This document shows, one piece after another, positions 24,201 to 45,228 of a DNA stretch of 64,000 nucleotides. The stretch covers positions 6,228,208-6,292,207 of the forward strand of contig RPFO01000104.1 in assembly GCA_009746045.1 (NCBI GenBank), written 5' to 3'. Position numbers and translations under genes: made by a program. The notes below the pieces were generated by a model. The model was not told the DNA's origin. It saw only the letters and a list, made by a program, of their open reading frames with translations, and did not search any database. Origin of the DNA: Mesostigma viride (Eukaryota; Streptophyta; Mesostigmatophyceae; Mesostigmatales; Mesostigmataceae). How positions within the stretch are numbered: the first letter of the stretch is position 1; every line of letters starts with the position of its first letter.

Positions 24201-25385
24201 ACCGCCGGGGCGCCAGATCACCATCCCGCGCGTGCGCAGGATGCCCGCCTCGAGACACAGCGAGCACAGCACCAGGAACGGGATCGCGGTGCTGAAGTGG
24301 TGCTCGTAGGAGAGCTCGAGAAAGCACACCGAGACGACCGTGATGGCCAGGTGGAGCGGGTGGGCGGGGGTGACCCCCAGCCGCTCCTCCCCTAGCGCGT
24401 CCACCGACCAGTGCAGCACAACACCGAACACGATGATGACCGCGAACGTGCCCAGAGTGCTGCCGCTGTAGTGCTCCAGGATGGACGCGGGGAGGTGCGC
24501 CACGTGGCGTGTGCCGGAGACCAGCAGCGCGAACGGCAGCAGGATCAGCGCGCTGTAGAATGTGGAGAGGCAGTGCAGGCGCTTGCGGGCGGCCGCGCCG
24601 GGGGCGACACGCCGTTCGACAAGCTTGCTGAGGCTGGTCAGGAGGGCCGACGCCACGGGCGCGGCCATGTGGTGAAGGTCGACTCCGAGCGCATGCGGGT
24701 GAGCCCTGGCCGGTCCTTGCAATACCCCTTCCGTCCCCTCGGTTATTCGATCGACGGCACCACCGGTCCAATCACCGTCGGCGGGGGGATCAATGGGCAG
24801 CGAGCCATCTTCGAGAGCACCCCCCGTGAGCGCCCCCTGGAAGTGGACCTCGGCAAACCCCAGGCGGGCAGGCAGGGTCTCAAGGAACTCCGGCAGCCCC
24901 CCGAGCGCCAGCAGGTACATGGCGGCGCCCATGGCGAGCAGCCCCTGCAGCTTTGCGGCGCGCTGCTGGCCCGACCGGCGGCCAAAGAGGATGCTTGTGA
25001 TGGTGGTCAGCGCGAGGCCCGTGTACTCCGCCAGGATCGTGCGCACGGGTCCGCACGTGCGGAGGCCGTACGCCCACAGTGCGTGCGAGAGCGCGAGAAG
25101 GAGGCCGTTGGCGGCGGCCGCGGTGGTGCGGGCGCCAGGGGGCGCCACCCCGGCCCAAGGGTGGTAGATGAGGGAGAAGAGCGCGGATGCGCCGAGCAGG
25201 AGGAAGAAGACAAACTGGACGACCGACGAGTCGTGGGAGACGAGGTAGGTGTAGGCAGAGTAGACGGAGAGCAGGCGCAGGAACTGGAGGATGGCGTAGA
25301 AGGCGGTGAAGGGAACGTGGCTCACGGGCGACGGCCCAAGGTTGTACCGGAACAGCCGGGCGTTGCCCGGGTCGTGGGAAAGCAT
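21263..25385 (-). CDS. Cation diffusion facilitator zinc transporter, ZnT5/Msc2 type, three exons
   Basis: CDF proteins exchange cytosolic Zn2+ for protons; the ZnT5/Msc2 branch acts in the early secretory pathway and has extra N-terminal membrane helices. Exons are 25385-23865, 23281-22526 and 21733-21263, all joined in phase 0 at GT..AG sites, giving about 915 residues. Residues 1-420 hold many hydrophobic segments of the accessory domain. The CDF core starts near TRSISIFLVINAMFMLVELG, has HMLFD (H473, D477) in TM2 and HVLAD (H764, D768) in TM5; the two HxxxD pairs form the zinc site. Between TM4 and TM5, exon 2 encodes a His/Gly/Asp-rich loop of roughly 170 residues (HGHGHGHGRGRSGHGHED). 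The C-terminal cytosolic domain contains RRAHFWSHTP and EHMVVQIEGTEAY. The start is the first ATG of the open frame, followed directly by the conserved region. Donors are GTGGGT repeats; one acceptor follows a long C-tract. Confidence 0.92.
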
Positions 25386-25399
25386 GGCGATGTTACAGC

Positions 25400-27200
25400 G
25401 ACCTAGGACGTGTGTTTCTCTTCCGACTCCCAGGTTTGGCTAGAGACGTGCCTTGCGGTTCACCGGGGCACACCCAAATCGTATCTTCCCTACTTGCGCC
25501 GCTCCCCGGGAAAATTGGGCACACATAGTGCAGAAAATGCGCACATGGGCCGACTGTAACAAAACGCTCATGTCATACCGTCACTTGCCGCTCTGGCACC
25601 GTCGCCAGGCAGCCATTACAGCAGGGATGTCTCCCCAAACTTACAGTCCTTATGAGAGCAATGCGGACAGCTCGCAGGCACCGGGGGCTTACAAGGGACT
25701 GAACACCTGCATATAACTTCAGGCTGGACTACACGCCAATTAATAACCGAATTGGAAATGCGAACGGTAGACTTCCCAAAGAGATCACTGTTGATGCTGC
25801 AACGCATGCAGAAGAGTTCAATCACGAACTGCACGTTGCGCTGTGACTGCAAGCCACCGAGGTTGGCCGACTGCATCAAACGTGAACGACAAGCCCGTCA
25901 TATTGTAAAAGAAAAGTGGTATGTCACAATTCACGCTCCTATTCTTTGTGAAGATTGGTCGTTGCTGCGATAAAAAATACACTAGAAGCGTAAAGAGCAA
26001 CCATGTTCAACCTCAAAGTCGAGTCGGTCTTCATGACTATGGGGCGTTCACTTTTCACTTATGGCTTTCCCCCAAGTACGAAAGGCATACAGTAGTGTAT
26101 CAACATCATGCAGGAAAATGGCAGACCCCTGGACTAACCGCGGTAACGAGACTGTTGGCCTGCTGGCTGCTTGAATGCCAGGGCAGGGCCAGGGTCAAAG
26201 TTTCCTGCAAAGAACTTGTGACGGGGGCGTATGTACATACATATATACGTAGAACGCCGCGCCATGCCATGCATGCCTGATGCCACAATCGTTGCCATGC
26301 CTTTACCGCCTACCTGCCGTGTCGCGACTCGAGTCGCGCGTGGCTGGCTCGGTGTGGGAAGTTGTTTTTTTTCGGGGAAATGGGTATATTTTTATTAGCC
26401 AATTATGGACCAAAGAGGTGAGAGGGGAAATGAGTATCAGCGAATCCTAATTAAAGGTGGGCACACACACGTGTGGAGGTGGCAGGTGAAAGGCTAATAG
26501 GGCGCGTTATTAGACCAGTGGGAAGTTTTTGTTGTTGTTGTTGTTGTGTCCCACGCCGCACATGGGCAGCAGACTGAGCAGAGAATCTGTAGTGGCCGAG
26601 GGCGTTGTGGTAAGTTGGTGGGGCCACGAGGGCGGAAGATGGGTTGATCGGGAAGATGGGTGATCAGAGCGCTTCTCGACTGTGCAGGCCGGAGCTGTGC
26701 AAATTTATCTGATTCTCTCCACAATCCCACCAGCAATTTTCATTCGCTCATTCAAGCGCCTCGTGACTCTGCTACTTAGTAGCGGGCTCCTGACGGCATC
26801 AGAAGGGATCAGGGAAACCGGAAGGGAATGAATGCTGACAGTCATGACGTAGATCTCCAAATGCAGATCACGTGGCACCTGGCGGTTCACCGAGCTAAGG
26901 TCAAAAGGATTTTTGACAAGAGGACGGAGGCTTCGCGTGCAAGCGCCAATGGCCTGTGATGACGCGGACCATGGTCGGCTTTATCAGGCTTTATCTTTGG
27001 CACGGGGCTACTGCTGAATCGGTTCCTGGAACTTGCCGGTTGGGCGCGGGAGACTCGGTGAGATGACGGAAGGAAATGGGGCACGTTGATTTTTTGCATA
27101 ATTGAAAGTCATAAGGAACGACGACACTGGCAATTCCTTGAAAACAGCAGCCTAACCCGGGACGTTTTGTGGCAGCTGCAGCATTCAGAAATTTACAGAT
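25400..27200. other. Intergenic region, no gene supported
   Basis: Upstream side of the zinc transporter. It contains GTTGTT repeats at about 26527-26546 and ordinary-looking unique sequence. ORFs are short and lack domain content. The transporter promoter should be just above 25385, but I see no clear TATA box. Confidence 0.4.
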
Positions 27201-27218
27201 TCCCTAGGGAGCGGCCTG

Positions 27219-27795
27219 TTGCCGATTGCGTTTTCCCGGTGTGCCATGGAAAGCAGCCTTGGCGCCCCAGATTCCCCCGTTTTTTGTTTCCCGTCGAATT
27301 CGGTTGATGTAGTAAGCAATCCGGTTGTCGAGGCAGAGCGCCCCTTACAGGTCACAAATGCCGACAAAAACTCATTCGACGGGCCATGTAATGGCATTCA
27401 GCACGAAGCGCAATCACTGGAGGCGGATCAATATCTTCGTGGGGATGGACATGAGGCGGGGAAAAAATGTCGGCTTTTGGAATCAGCATTTCGTAGCCGT
27501 TTGGTAAAAGAAATCTACGAGCGACTCTACCTGGTACGCCTTGACATGGCGCATCATCGCCTGTGGATGCATAATGGGTTCTACAATTTACCTAATTATG
27601 TTGGGAAGGGCTTTTCGTTTGTTATCTGGCGAATACAGCCAATGGGCAGTAAACAATTCTGCAACTGCCCCACTACATCTGTTTCCGTAACCTTCGTCCT
27701 GCAGGCAGGAGAGGCCAAACAGCAAGAGGAGCGCCGAGCCTTGCTGCAGACACTTTACCGTGATGTAGCTCTTGAGGCTGATAAGCGAGCTGTTG
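27219..27795 (+). CDS. Possible upstream exon(s) of the unknown multi-exon gene
   Basis: A long open frame runs 27219-27908. The best-supported part is 27705-27795: it follows TTCGTCCTGCAG, ends at G|GTGAGT, and encodes AGEAKQQEERRALLQTLYRD then VALEADKRAV. It ends in phase 1, which is exactly the phase needed by the exon starting at 30992, 3.2 kb downstream. The preceding 27219-27704 might hold the N-terminus (a helical piece FRSRLVKEIYERLYLVRLDM is plausible), or might be intron that happens to be open. No similarity recognised. Confidence 0.4.
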
Positions 27796-27799
27796 GTGA

Positions 27800-30700
27800 G
27801 TACTTGCTTAACCCAGGTGCTGGTTGGATTAATGGAATAGAAAAACAACCTGCCTGTTGTTGCAATATATGTTGGTGGCAATGGTGGCATTTTCGCGGCT
27901 ATGGTTAGCTTAATCCATGGACAGCCGCTTGATAACCTGCATGCGTGTAGGCTTGCTTCCGGAAATGCAGAATTTTCACCTGTACAGATGCGTGTCTCAT
28001 TGCCCTTGTCCCACCGTGCTGTTTTTAGACCTAGCGTTTTCTGCCATTTGGGACCTTGTATGTTACCTGTGGCCATGGGTCTGGTGGGCTTTGACCACAG
28101 GGCCCTCCTGACTAGACTCGCACCTCATCACTAGCCAGTTTCCCCCTTGCATTTTTTGTGACCTGGAAATTCAACATGACTATGATGTGGGCTGCGAGAC
28201 TGCTGAGGGCTGAAAATGGATAGTGTAGTTATTGATGTGAATATTAATTGATATGCAGGCTGTTGTGGACTTATGGACTCATGGACTTGTGGACTTGTAC
28301 TGCCGTGTTATCAGCCCTCTTCGGCTTTATACCTGCGCGGGCTTCCAATGTGGTGTTTGGAGAGTTGTTGGATGTGGGAGCTTGCCACGGCAACTTCCAA
28401 GGCACTGCACGCTGTCATGGGGCCCCAAGGACACCGAGGAAGATTGATACAGTCGCCTTGCAGTTCAAAGTGTTTTGGCTTACATGAGATATACAGTGAA
28501 TTTTATGTAATTTTCTCTTTAATGGGTGAACAAATTTGCGCCAGGGATGCATTGGTTTTATCTAACTGACTGAGTGCTGTGAATTTGATTGCGGCATCAT
28601 ATAGACCTTGCTTCCTGGTGTTATTTGTATCACAACGATGGCTGCGCATTCATAAGCATCATGTCCACCAGTGCGTCGCCCGTTGTTGAAGTTTGTGCTC
28701 GCATTGTGGCGATCAACCAAGTAGCGATGTTGAAGTTTGTGCTCGCATTGTGGCGATCAACCAAGTAGCGATTATTGTACAAATAATTGGTCTTAACAGT
28801 TGCCCCACAGTAGCTAGAAGTACGGTCCACCAAGCCGATAATTCAATCATCTGATCTTCAGGGCCGCAGCATGGCAGTTCATGTTTCGTTTGAAGTGAGA
28901 CCATAGAGGGTGAGGGTCCTTTGCCAGATATCCCAAAACCATAATCTGGAATAACATGCAAAGCTCGCCTGGGGGCTCCCAAAATGATTTTGCCATGTAA
29001 ATGTAATGTCTGGAGGTCCATCCCACCCACTGATGGGGGTTATATACCCCTTTCAGTGACCGGTATTACGCAAACACGGGCAAAAGACGCTACTTTGAGG
29101 GCATATCCCCTAGGGCAGTGGCGGCAAAGTTACTCATGTTTCAATATATTTCCACTATCGTATAAACTGAAGTTGCCTACCTAATTGGAGGCCCGGAATG
29201 TTGAGTACTGTTAAAGTTATTAGTTTCCCCCTAAAAACAGCGCTTTATGAGGCTGCGAAAAATAAATCAAATCATAGACACATATTTAGAGCCTGAGGAG
29301 ATATTAACAAATACTGCCCGTATCGACAAGTAATGCCACAAAATTCGAGGTGATTCTGAGTACAAACGTTGAAGTTATAAATTTTGGCAGTTGGCCACCT
29401 GCGCAGACGCAAAAGAAGGCAATAGTGAGTATTAAGGCACACTAACACGTCCTCTGCCATCCAAAAGGCTCCAGACCATGCCCAATTCAAGCACAATGTA
29501 CAAGGAGGTGGCTGGGTACCTCATGTGCCCTTGCCTTACCTCGGCATGGGCAACCTTGCGCGTGTGTGCACAGCAATGAGGCAGGTAGCTCTAATTGGCT
29601 AGCCAAAACGTATAAAGCATACCCCAGGTTTGTGGTGTGAGCATCAAACCAAAATCAAGCTGTCCAATGCAACCTAGAAAGCCATATCCACTAATTGCCC
29701 AAGCAAGGGGAACAACAGACAGTTTACAGAGAAAGCATGCTTATCATACATGCTGGGTGCCAGGGCTTCTTACCATGGTTACTTTGCCTTGCTAGCATAT
29801 GATAGGGCTCTCCCATAACGCTTTTTGCTAAAAAACAACCTCAAGCTTGTGAGCCTCTGGACAATGAAGCCACTGATAAGACAGGCTGCGTATTCACAAA
29901 AAAACTGAGTGCTGTTAGCAAACTCCTTCAAAGAAACCACTTAAGAAATCCCTGACAGCTTGCCAACTTGCCACGGCTCACGCTTTGACACGTCCCAGCC
30001 ATGCAACGTAGAGGAAATCACAATCAGCTGCCAGGAATCTGGCGATGCGCATCATGGAATGGCATGCTACCTGGCGCTGACTGCACGGAAAGAAGCCGAA
30101 AACTTGCGTGGCTTTTGATAACCACTAAAGGAAGCGAAACATTTATAAGGTTGACGCTGAGCACAGGATCATACCGTTACCGGAACTGTCCTTCGCCCAG
30201 CGGCACAAGAAAGATCAACCTTCCATGGAAAGATAAGTCGCGCATCCAGCGAGCCTGGAGAGTGTCTTACCGATGATGACGGACTTGCCAAAACCCAGCA
30301 AATTTTTGTAAGCTTTACTAATGACAATGTAAACGCATCCTTGACGCTAATTGAAGCCCCTAAAACCTGACAAGCATGGCCGCTAGCGTGAATTCTTGTA
30401 TTCCTCGCGATGGTCATCAAAAAGATCATAAACATTCCAAATGCACAAGCTGCGCTATGAAATAATATCATAAACTCATTGTCTTTAAGATTTGCGAATT
30501 TTCTCTGCATTCCGCATGCTATCTTTGTCTAGTTCGCCTGAAATAAGGTCGCCATGGCCAGCTGCGGTAGGGGTGTGCGCACCGTGCACCACCTTTTCAC
30601 GGTACTAGCTGGTACCGCGAATGTTTTCAAGGTACGGCCGGGACCGTCACCTTCAAAGCTTTCGCTTCTCGCATATGCATGCCACGACACGTATCGGTCT

Positions 30701-30990
30701 TTTTGCTGTCTAGTCATGCCCCCCCCACCCCACCCCACACCTCTAGCCTCCCTTCTCCTCAAGCTCTCCCTGGTCTGTCATTTCTTTCTTCCAATCTTTT
30801 TCTCTTCCCTCCCTGTTCCCTTCCCCTTCCCTCCCCCTTCCCTCCCCCTTCCCTCCCCCTTCCCTCTCCCGTCCTCCCTCGTCCCCTCCCTTCTCTGTCT
30901 GCTTCCCCTGCCTCATCCATGATTCTAATGTGCTTCCCCGCAATGAAACGAACCTTGTCTCCCTCCCCCCCCTCCCTGCCTCGCCGCGCA
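27800..30990. other. Probable long intron or intergenic DNA; one 46-bp tandem duplication
   Basis: At 28685-28778 a 46-bp block (GTTGAAGTTTGTGCTCGCAT...) is duplicated exactly in tandem. Near 30780-30900 a CCCTTCC-rich pyrimidine tract leads up to the 30992 acceptor. If 27705-27795 is spliced to 30992, this is all intron. No other coding signal seen. Confidence 0.45.
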
Positions 30991-30991
30991 G

Positions 30992-40860
<9,869 letters not shown>

Positions 40861-42195
40861 GTAAGCACCCCGTGGGGACTGGGCAAGTCAGGAACCTTGT
40901 CTGAGAACGCCGTGCAAGGAAGGAACACAGACAATCCGTGAATTTAGATGCTGGGTCAGGCACGTTGCAGGAGCTGAGAAGTTTACGTCAGGTGATTTCG
41001 TAGGCTACTGATGGATGTGTGTGTGGCCAAGAAATGTTGAACTCGAAGGATGGGTTGCTGTTATGCAATGGCTCCCATATGAAAAGAATGTATGAATAGT
41101 CATTTATCAGTTTGTAACCTGGGCTTGCAGTCAGAGTTTTACTCAGAAACACAATTAGAAATATTTTCCTGACAACTGATCATAATATGACCCTCATGAT
41201 CCTTGTGGAGGGACCTAAAATTAAATAAAATTATAACATGACGATCTGTTGGGAGATCATGTAGCACGTATTCAATTGCTGGAGGATGGTGGTGAGCGGA
41301 GCCGCGAAAACTAACTAAACTTTCTAGATCGCTACTAATCTCATCGAATCCAATCCAATCCAATCCAATCCAATCCAATCCGATCCAATCCAATCCAATC
41401 CAATCCAATCCAATCCAATCCAATCCAATCCAATCCAATCCAATCCAATCCAATCCACCAAATTCCCTAGATACTCTACTCAGCAAAGCGCCCTTTCCTC
41501 CTTGGGGTGGAGGGACTTATGTATTAACTAATTAGACACGCGCTCCCGTTGGGGAGTCACGGAGCACAATTTAACACAGAGTGCTTTTCATCCCTGTATA
41601 ACTTGTACTGAGTCCTCTGAACGTTACTGTCCTCTACTGTAATGGCAGACGGCGATATACGAGAATATGCTCATAACTTTTGACTCAGGCCATGAAGTTT
41701 CTCCGGGTTGGTTGCAATAGACTCGACTTTAGAAGACAAACACGCTGATATAATTTTATGCAGCTATCGCCCAAAATTTTGGCAGCTAGGTACCGTGTAA
41801 CTCCGCACTGGCTGAGCTCGTCTTTTCTAGCTACGAGATATGCGGAAACCCAGTCAGCCTCCTCCTCGCCCCTCGCGGCCAGGGAGGAAAACGCGCCCAC
41901 CACCATTACGCAACTGATCGCAGATGCGGAATCCCTCGAGACGCATGCCCCGGCCAGGCAGACGATGCGGCAAACACCGCCCCGAAACACGGTCCAACTA
42001 CAAAACCCTAAGGTGACCCCATTTGCCGTACGGACCTACTTGCCATGCCATGCCAATCTGCCACGTGGAAACTCATTGTATCATGGATAATTAAATTACC
42101 ATGCAGAGACACATTGTCATAATGAAAATAAGATTTCATTAAAATATTTAATTACAGATTATTACATTCCATTCCATTCAGGGCTAGAGGTTGCT
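40861..42195. other. Transition from host gene to the virus-like block
   Basis: Contains a LINE tail (41210-41580, separate entry). An ORF at 41758-42090 ends with SLETHAPARQTMRQTPPRNT, which might be an exon but has no support beyond being open. The coding style changes from intron-rich to intronless between here and 42196, so any integration boundary should be sought here. Confidence 0.4.
41210..41585 (-). mobile_element. LINE 3' tails with a (TCCAA)n expansion
   Basis: On the minus strand: GGCGCTTTGCTGAGTAG-like sequence near 41490, a (TTGGA)n array at 41345-41458, TTAGTTAGTTTTCGCGGCTC, then ATCTCCCAACAG and TTATAATTTTATTT, matching the LINE 3' ends at 20700-20840 and 11690-11910. Just outside, 41520-41580 is the inverted GTGACTCCCCAACGGGAGCG hairpin of the other LINE tail type. 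So two LINE ends lie next to each other. Confidence 0.7.
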
Positions 42196-42909
42196 CTATG
42201 GCATGACCTCTCCCTCCTCCTCCTCGGAGGACTCCTCCTCCTCCTCACTCTCTGTGTCCACATCCTCCTCCTCCTCCTCCTCCTCCTCGGAGTCAGAGTC
42301 ACCGTCAGCAGCGTGTGGCTCCACGGCTGGCTCCACGGGGGGGCGAGGACGAGGTCCCCTCGCATTGTCCTCGTCGCCGGCGTTAGCCGGATCGCGGGGC
42401 CGGCGACCATGTTCGTTGATGCCGGCAGGCTGTGGCTGGGGCTGGGGGGGGTCACGTCGCCGCATCTGGCGTGCAATTTCAAATCGCCATTGGTCGTCCA
42501 GGAACGCCCTGTCGACTGGCGCCCAGCCGTTCGCCATCTGTTGCGTGCCGCGCCACGCGCGGTTGTTCAAAAGGCGCATTATGGGCGCGTTGCACTCCGC
42601 GGTGAAACGCGACATGGGTTCCCATGTCACGCCCCCCCTCCTCCATGCAACCTGCATGTAGACAGGGCCGGGCTGATCGCCCAGCATCATGCGACGAGCG
42701 TCGGTGATGCGGTTGATCTCATTTGGCGTGATGGGTCCGTGAGGGCGGACCTCCTCATCGATGCCGAACATGACGCGCTCGAGTTTCTCTTTGGCCTTGT
42801 CGATGTGGCGCAGTGCCGCCACAACCGTGCGGATTACCGGCACATTAGGGGGATTAGGGGCGGGAGGGTTCGCCCTGCCTGAGCGGCAACCTGAGCGGCA
42901 AGCAGCCAT
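42196..42909 (-). CDS. Intronless gene, 237 aa, acidic C-terminal tail, unknown function
   Basis: ATG at 42909 to TAG at 42196, no intron needed. Residues 1-130 look globular (VVAALRHIDKAKEKLERVMF, then TPNEINRITDARRMML and WRRGGVTWEPMSRFTAECNA). Residues 140-190 are Pro/Arg-rich (RRRDPPQPQPQPAG), and the last 45 are almost all Asp/Glu/Ser (DSDSEEEEEEEEDVDTESEE). Such acidic tails occur in chromatin-binding and viral DNA-binding proteins, but nothing here fixes a role. I recognise no family. It marks the left edge of the compact block. Confidence 0.6.
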   Translation of the reverse strand: MAACRSGCRSGRANPPAPNPPNVPVIRTVVAALRHIDKAKEKLERVMFGIDEEVRPHGPITPNEINRITDARRMMLGDQPGPVYMQVAWRRGGVTWEPMSRFTAECNAPIMRLLNNRAWRGTQQMANGWAPVDRAFLDDQWRFEIARQMRRRDPPQPQPQPAGINEHGRRPRDPANAGDEDNARGPRPRPPVEPAVEPHAADGDSDSEEEEEEEEDVDTESEEEEESSEEEEGEVMP

Positions 42910-44338
42910 TGTCGTCGTATCGATTGCGAACAGTGGATGGGTGCTGCGTTCGGCAAGCCGTGTATGCGTGTTTATGCATTGTTTTTCGACCCTGAAATTG
43001 CGTTATGGTTGGCATATCTCATAGAGAATAATGCATTATTGGACGTGGCATTACCTTCTTCGATTTCGTCGACATGGGTGTCGTCGTGGAAACACGTAAT
43101 TCGTTATCCGTGCAGGCCCTGCGCAGGTGCTGCGATAGTAAGGTCGTATGTGCTCATTCCTGCATCGTTTTTCGACCCAGCAATTGCGTTATGATCAGCA
43201 TATCTCGTAGATAATTATGCAATTTTGCACGTGACAATTACTTTTTGGATATTATCGTCATTCTCGCCGCCATGGAAACACGTAATTCCTTTATCCATGC
43301 AGGGCCTGTGCGGGTCGACAGGTCCCCAGCTGTCGAGCCGTTAAATGTTTGCACTTTTTTCACTGTCCTCGTGCATACTTTGGTCAACCCTTCACTACAG
43401 CCACAGAAAACTTGGGACATAGTCTTTACACGCACGCGTGGTACACGCCAGGTCATGGGGCAAAGTCCTCTGACGCGCGCGGGGTACGTTCGACGCACGC
43501 CAAGTGCGGGAACTACATTCGTAACGGTCGTATGCGTTCAGGGCAAAATTGGGCCCGAATTCAGCGAAAATGGCTAAGTCCCGAAGCCATTTTTCGCTCA
43601 AGGCCCGGTGCTGCACCGGCACGTAGAGGTACTAGGCCGGGATACGGACCGTAGCACGACATTGAATTGAACTACGTCCGTATCCCATGAACAAATATGA
43701 ACGCACGATGCGTCGTTTGTACTATACGGCCCACCCAGCCGTACCAGTTTGGCACGGAAAATACGCAGTTTCGTGGTACCTGACCGTACCATACGGAATA
43801 TTCCGTGCACGTACAGAATCTACTAGAATCTGACGCCTGTACCATGTCAGGCCGTAGCCCAGCGGCCTGTCAGACGAATATTCTGCGTGGGAGGCTGGTC
43901 TGACACGACAATGGCACGTGGCGGCCATCTATCCACCCGATACTCGTGCGAGACACTACGGATACCGTATATTGGGCTTGTACTACGATTGAACTACATC
44001 TACGCAGGCTGTACTAGAATGAACTACAGGGAAGTACACCACACGTATCCCCGTCATCCCCGTACCATCAGATACTAGAATATACTAACCAACATCGCAT
44101 TGGACTATATATTAGCCACTTTCTAGTACTTTGTACTAGATTTGAACTAAGTCTATGCGTCCTGTACTACATGAAAGTAGGAGTGAGTGACGTGGCATGC
44201 TCATGGGGCCTAGTTGCTATATGACTCATTGGAATAATTCAAGTCCCATGCACATAAGGAAATGTCATTTCATTACAATAAGAATAATAAGGATTAGGCC
44301 ATTCCTAGACCCCTTTGCAGGCACGCAGGCCTGGCTGT
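42910..44338. other. Non-coding spacer with a ~175-bp direct duplication
   Basis: Two diverged direct copies, about 42962-43135 and 43158-43330, share TGCAT(T/C)GTTTTTCGACCC, GCGTTATG, GCATATCTC and GGAAACACGTAATTC. The rest (43640-44100) has short dyads such as TACGGACC...GTCCGTA. No coding frame is convincing. Confidence 0.5.
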
Positions 44339-45157
44339 TTAGCGGTTGTACATGCGCAGGCAGGGCGTCTGTCGGCCCTCAAACCCAGTGCAATCGTCTT
44401 TCACACGCAGAGTGTCCCCGCGCAGGGGGAACTTCACATCTGAGGTGCAAGTCCACACGTGGGTGAGCAGAGTGCAGTCCGCCTTGTGGATCTTCCAGTG
44501 CGCAACCTGGCACTCGCGGGAGCAGTACCGCGCATCCTGGCAGCTGGCGCACCTGCGCTTCACCTCTCTCTTGCCCTTCTTCTCACACCCCGGCGCAGCG
44601 CAGAAACCGCGAACCGACTCGGGGAAAGGACCAATGGGGCTGTCCAAAATGGGCGTGCGCACTGTGATCACCACCTTCTCGCAGGGGCGGGTATAGGGAA
44701 ACGCCGTCCTCGCAACGATCTTGTCCGCGTCCTTGGGCACGCGGAAGGACAGGCCAATCCTGGTAACCAGGTCGATGAACCCGTCGTCCTCCTTCTTCTC
44801 GCGAAGGAGGACGCACAGAAGCATGAACTCGCTCTCAGGGCGAATGTGGGACAGGATCTGACTGCGAACGCAGTACTTCCTGCTGATCGCAGTGCGGACC
44901 TCAATGAATTCAAACTCCAACTGGCGATCCAGAGCCGTAAAGGAGTCGAAACGAACCAGCACGCAAAAGGGGGTTTTCAACTTCTTTTCCCACTCATTCA
45001 CGCAGCTGTACAAATTGCTGGAGTTTTCCATGGCCTTGCGCACCACCAAGCGGTACCAGCCCCCGCACAACTCCGCAAACAGGTCGGAGTGATCCTGAGG
45101 GAGCTCATTGGCAATCAGAGGGGTGGAATCCATAGCGGCTGACAGGAGGGGATTCAT
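44339..45157 (-). CDS. MYND-type zinc-finger protein (copy 1), 272 aa, intronless
   Basis: ATG at 45157 (MNPLLSAAMDSTPL) to TAA at 44339. The C-terminal third holds a complete MYND finger: C186-x4-C191-x11-C203-x2-C206-x5-C212-x3-C216-x7-H224-x3-C228, ending CSRECQVAHWKIHKADC. MYND fingers bind proline-rich peptides and are common in algae, protists and some giant viruses. The N-terminal two thirds (CVNEWEKKLKTPFCVLVRF, and later FMLLCVLLREKKEDDGF) have no named domain, but the order of hydrophobic blocks matches the second MYND protein at 54955-56748. The start codon sits inside a 32-bp sequence that recurs inverted at 51550-51581, and the 172-bp repeat array begins just upstream, so its promoter would be in or before the array. 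Confidence 0.82.
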   Translation of the reverse strand: MNPLLSAAMDSTPLIANELPQDHSDLFAELCGGWYRLVVRKAMENSSNLYSCVNEWEKKLKTPFCVLVRFDSFTALDRQLEFEFIEVRTAISRKYCVRSQILSHIRPESEFMLLCVLLREKKEDDGFIDLVTRIGLSFRVPKDADKIVARTAFPYTRPCEKVVITVRTPILDSPIGPFPESVRGFCAAPGCEKKGKREVKRRCASCQDARYCSRECQVAHWKIHKADCTLLTHVWTCTSDVKFPLRGDTLRVKDDCTGFEGRQTPCLRMYNR

Positions 45158-45228
45158 AAGTGTTTGCTCAATTTCACAAGTCTTCAAATGAGTAAAAAAA
45201 AAATCTTTCAGATCTGAGGGTACCTAAA

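Noticed and set aside
24411-25406. 331-aa plus-strand ORF opposite zinc transporter exon 1
   Set aside because: Antisense shadow in high-GC sequence; the minus frame has clear membrane helices and motifs.
41758-42090. 110-aa ORF as a possible last exon of the unknown gene
   Set aside because: No acceptor with the required phase and no similarity that I can see; left as unannotated.
44459-45142. 227-aa plus-strand ORF opposite the MYND gene
   Set aside because: Antisense shadow; the minus strand carries the full MYND ligand set.
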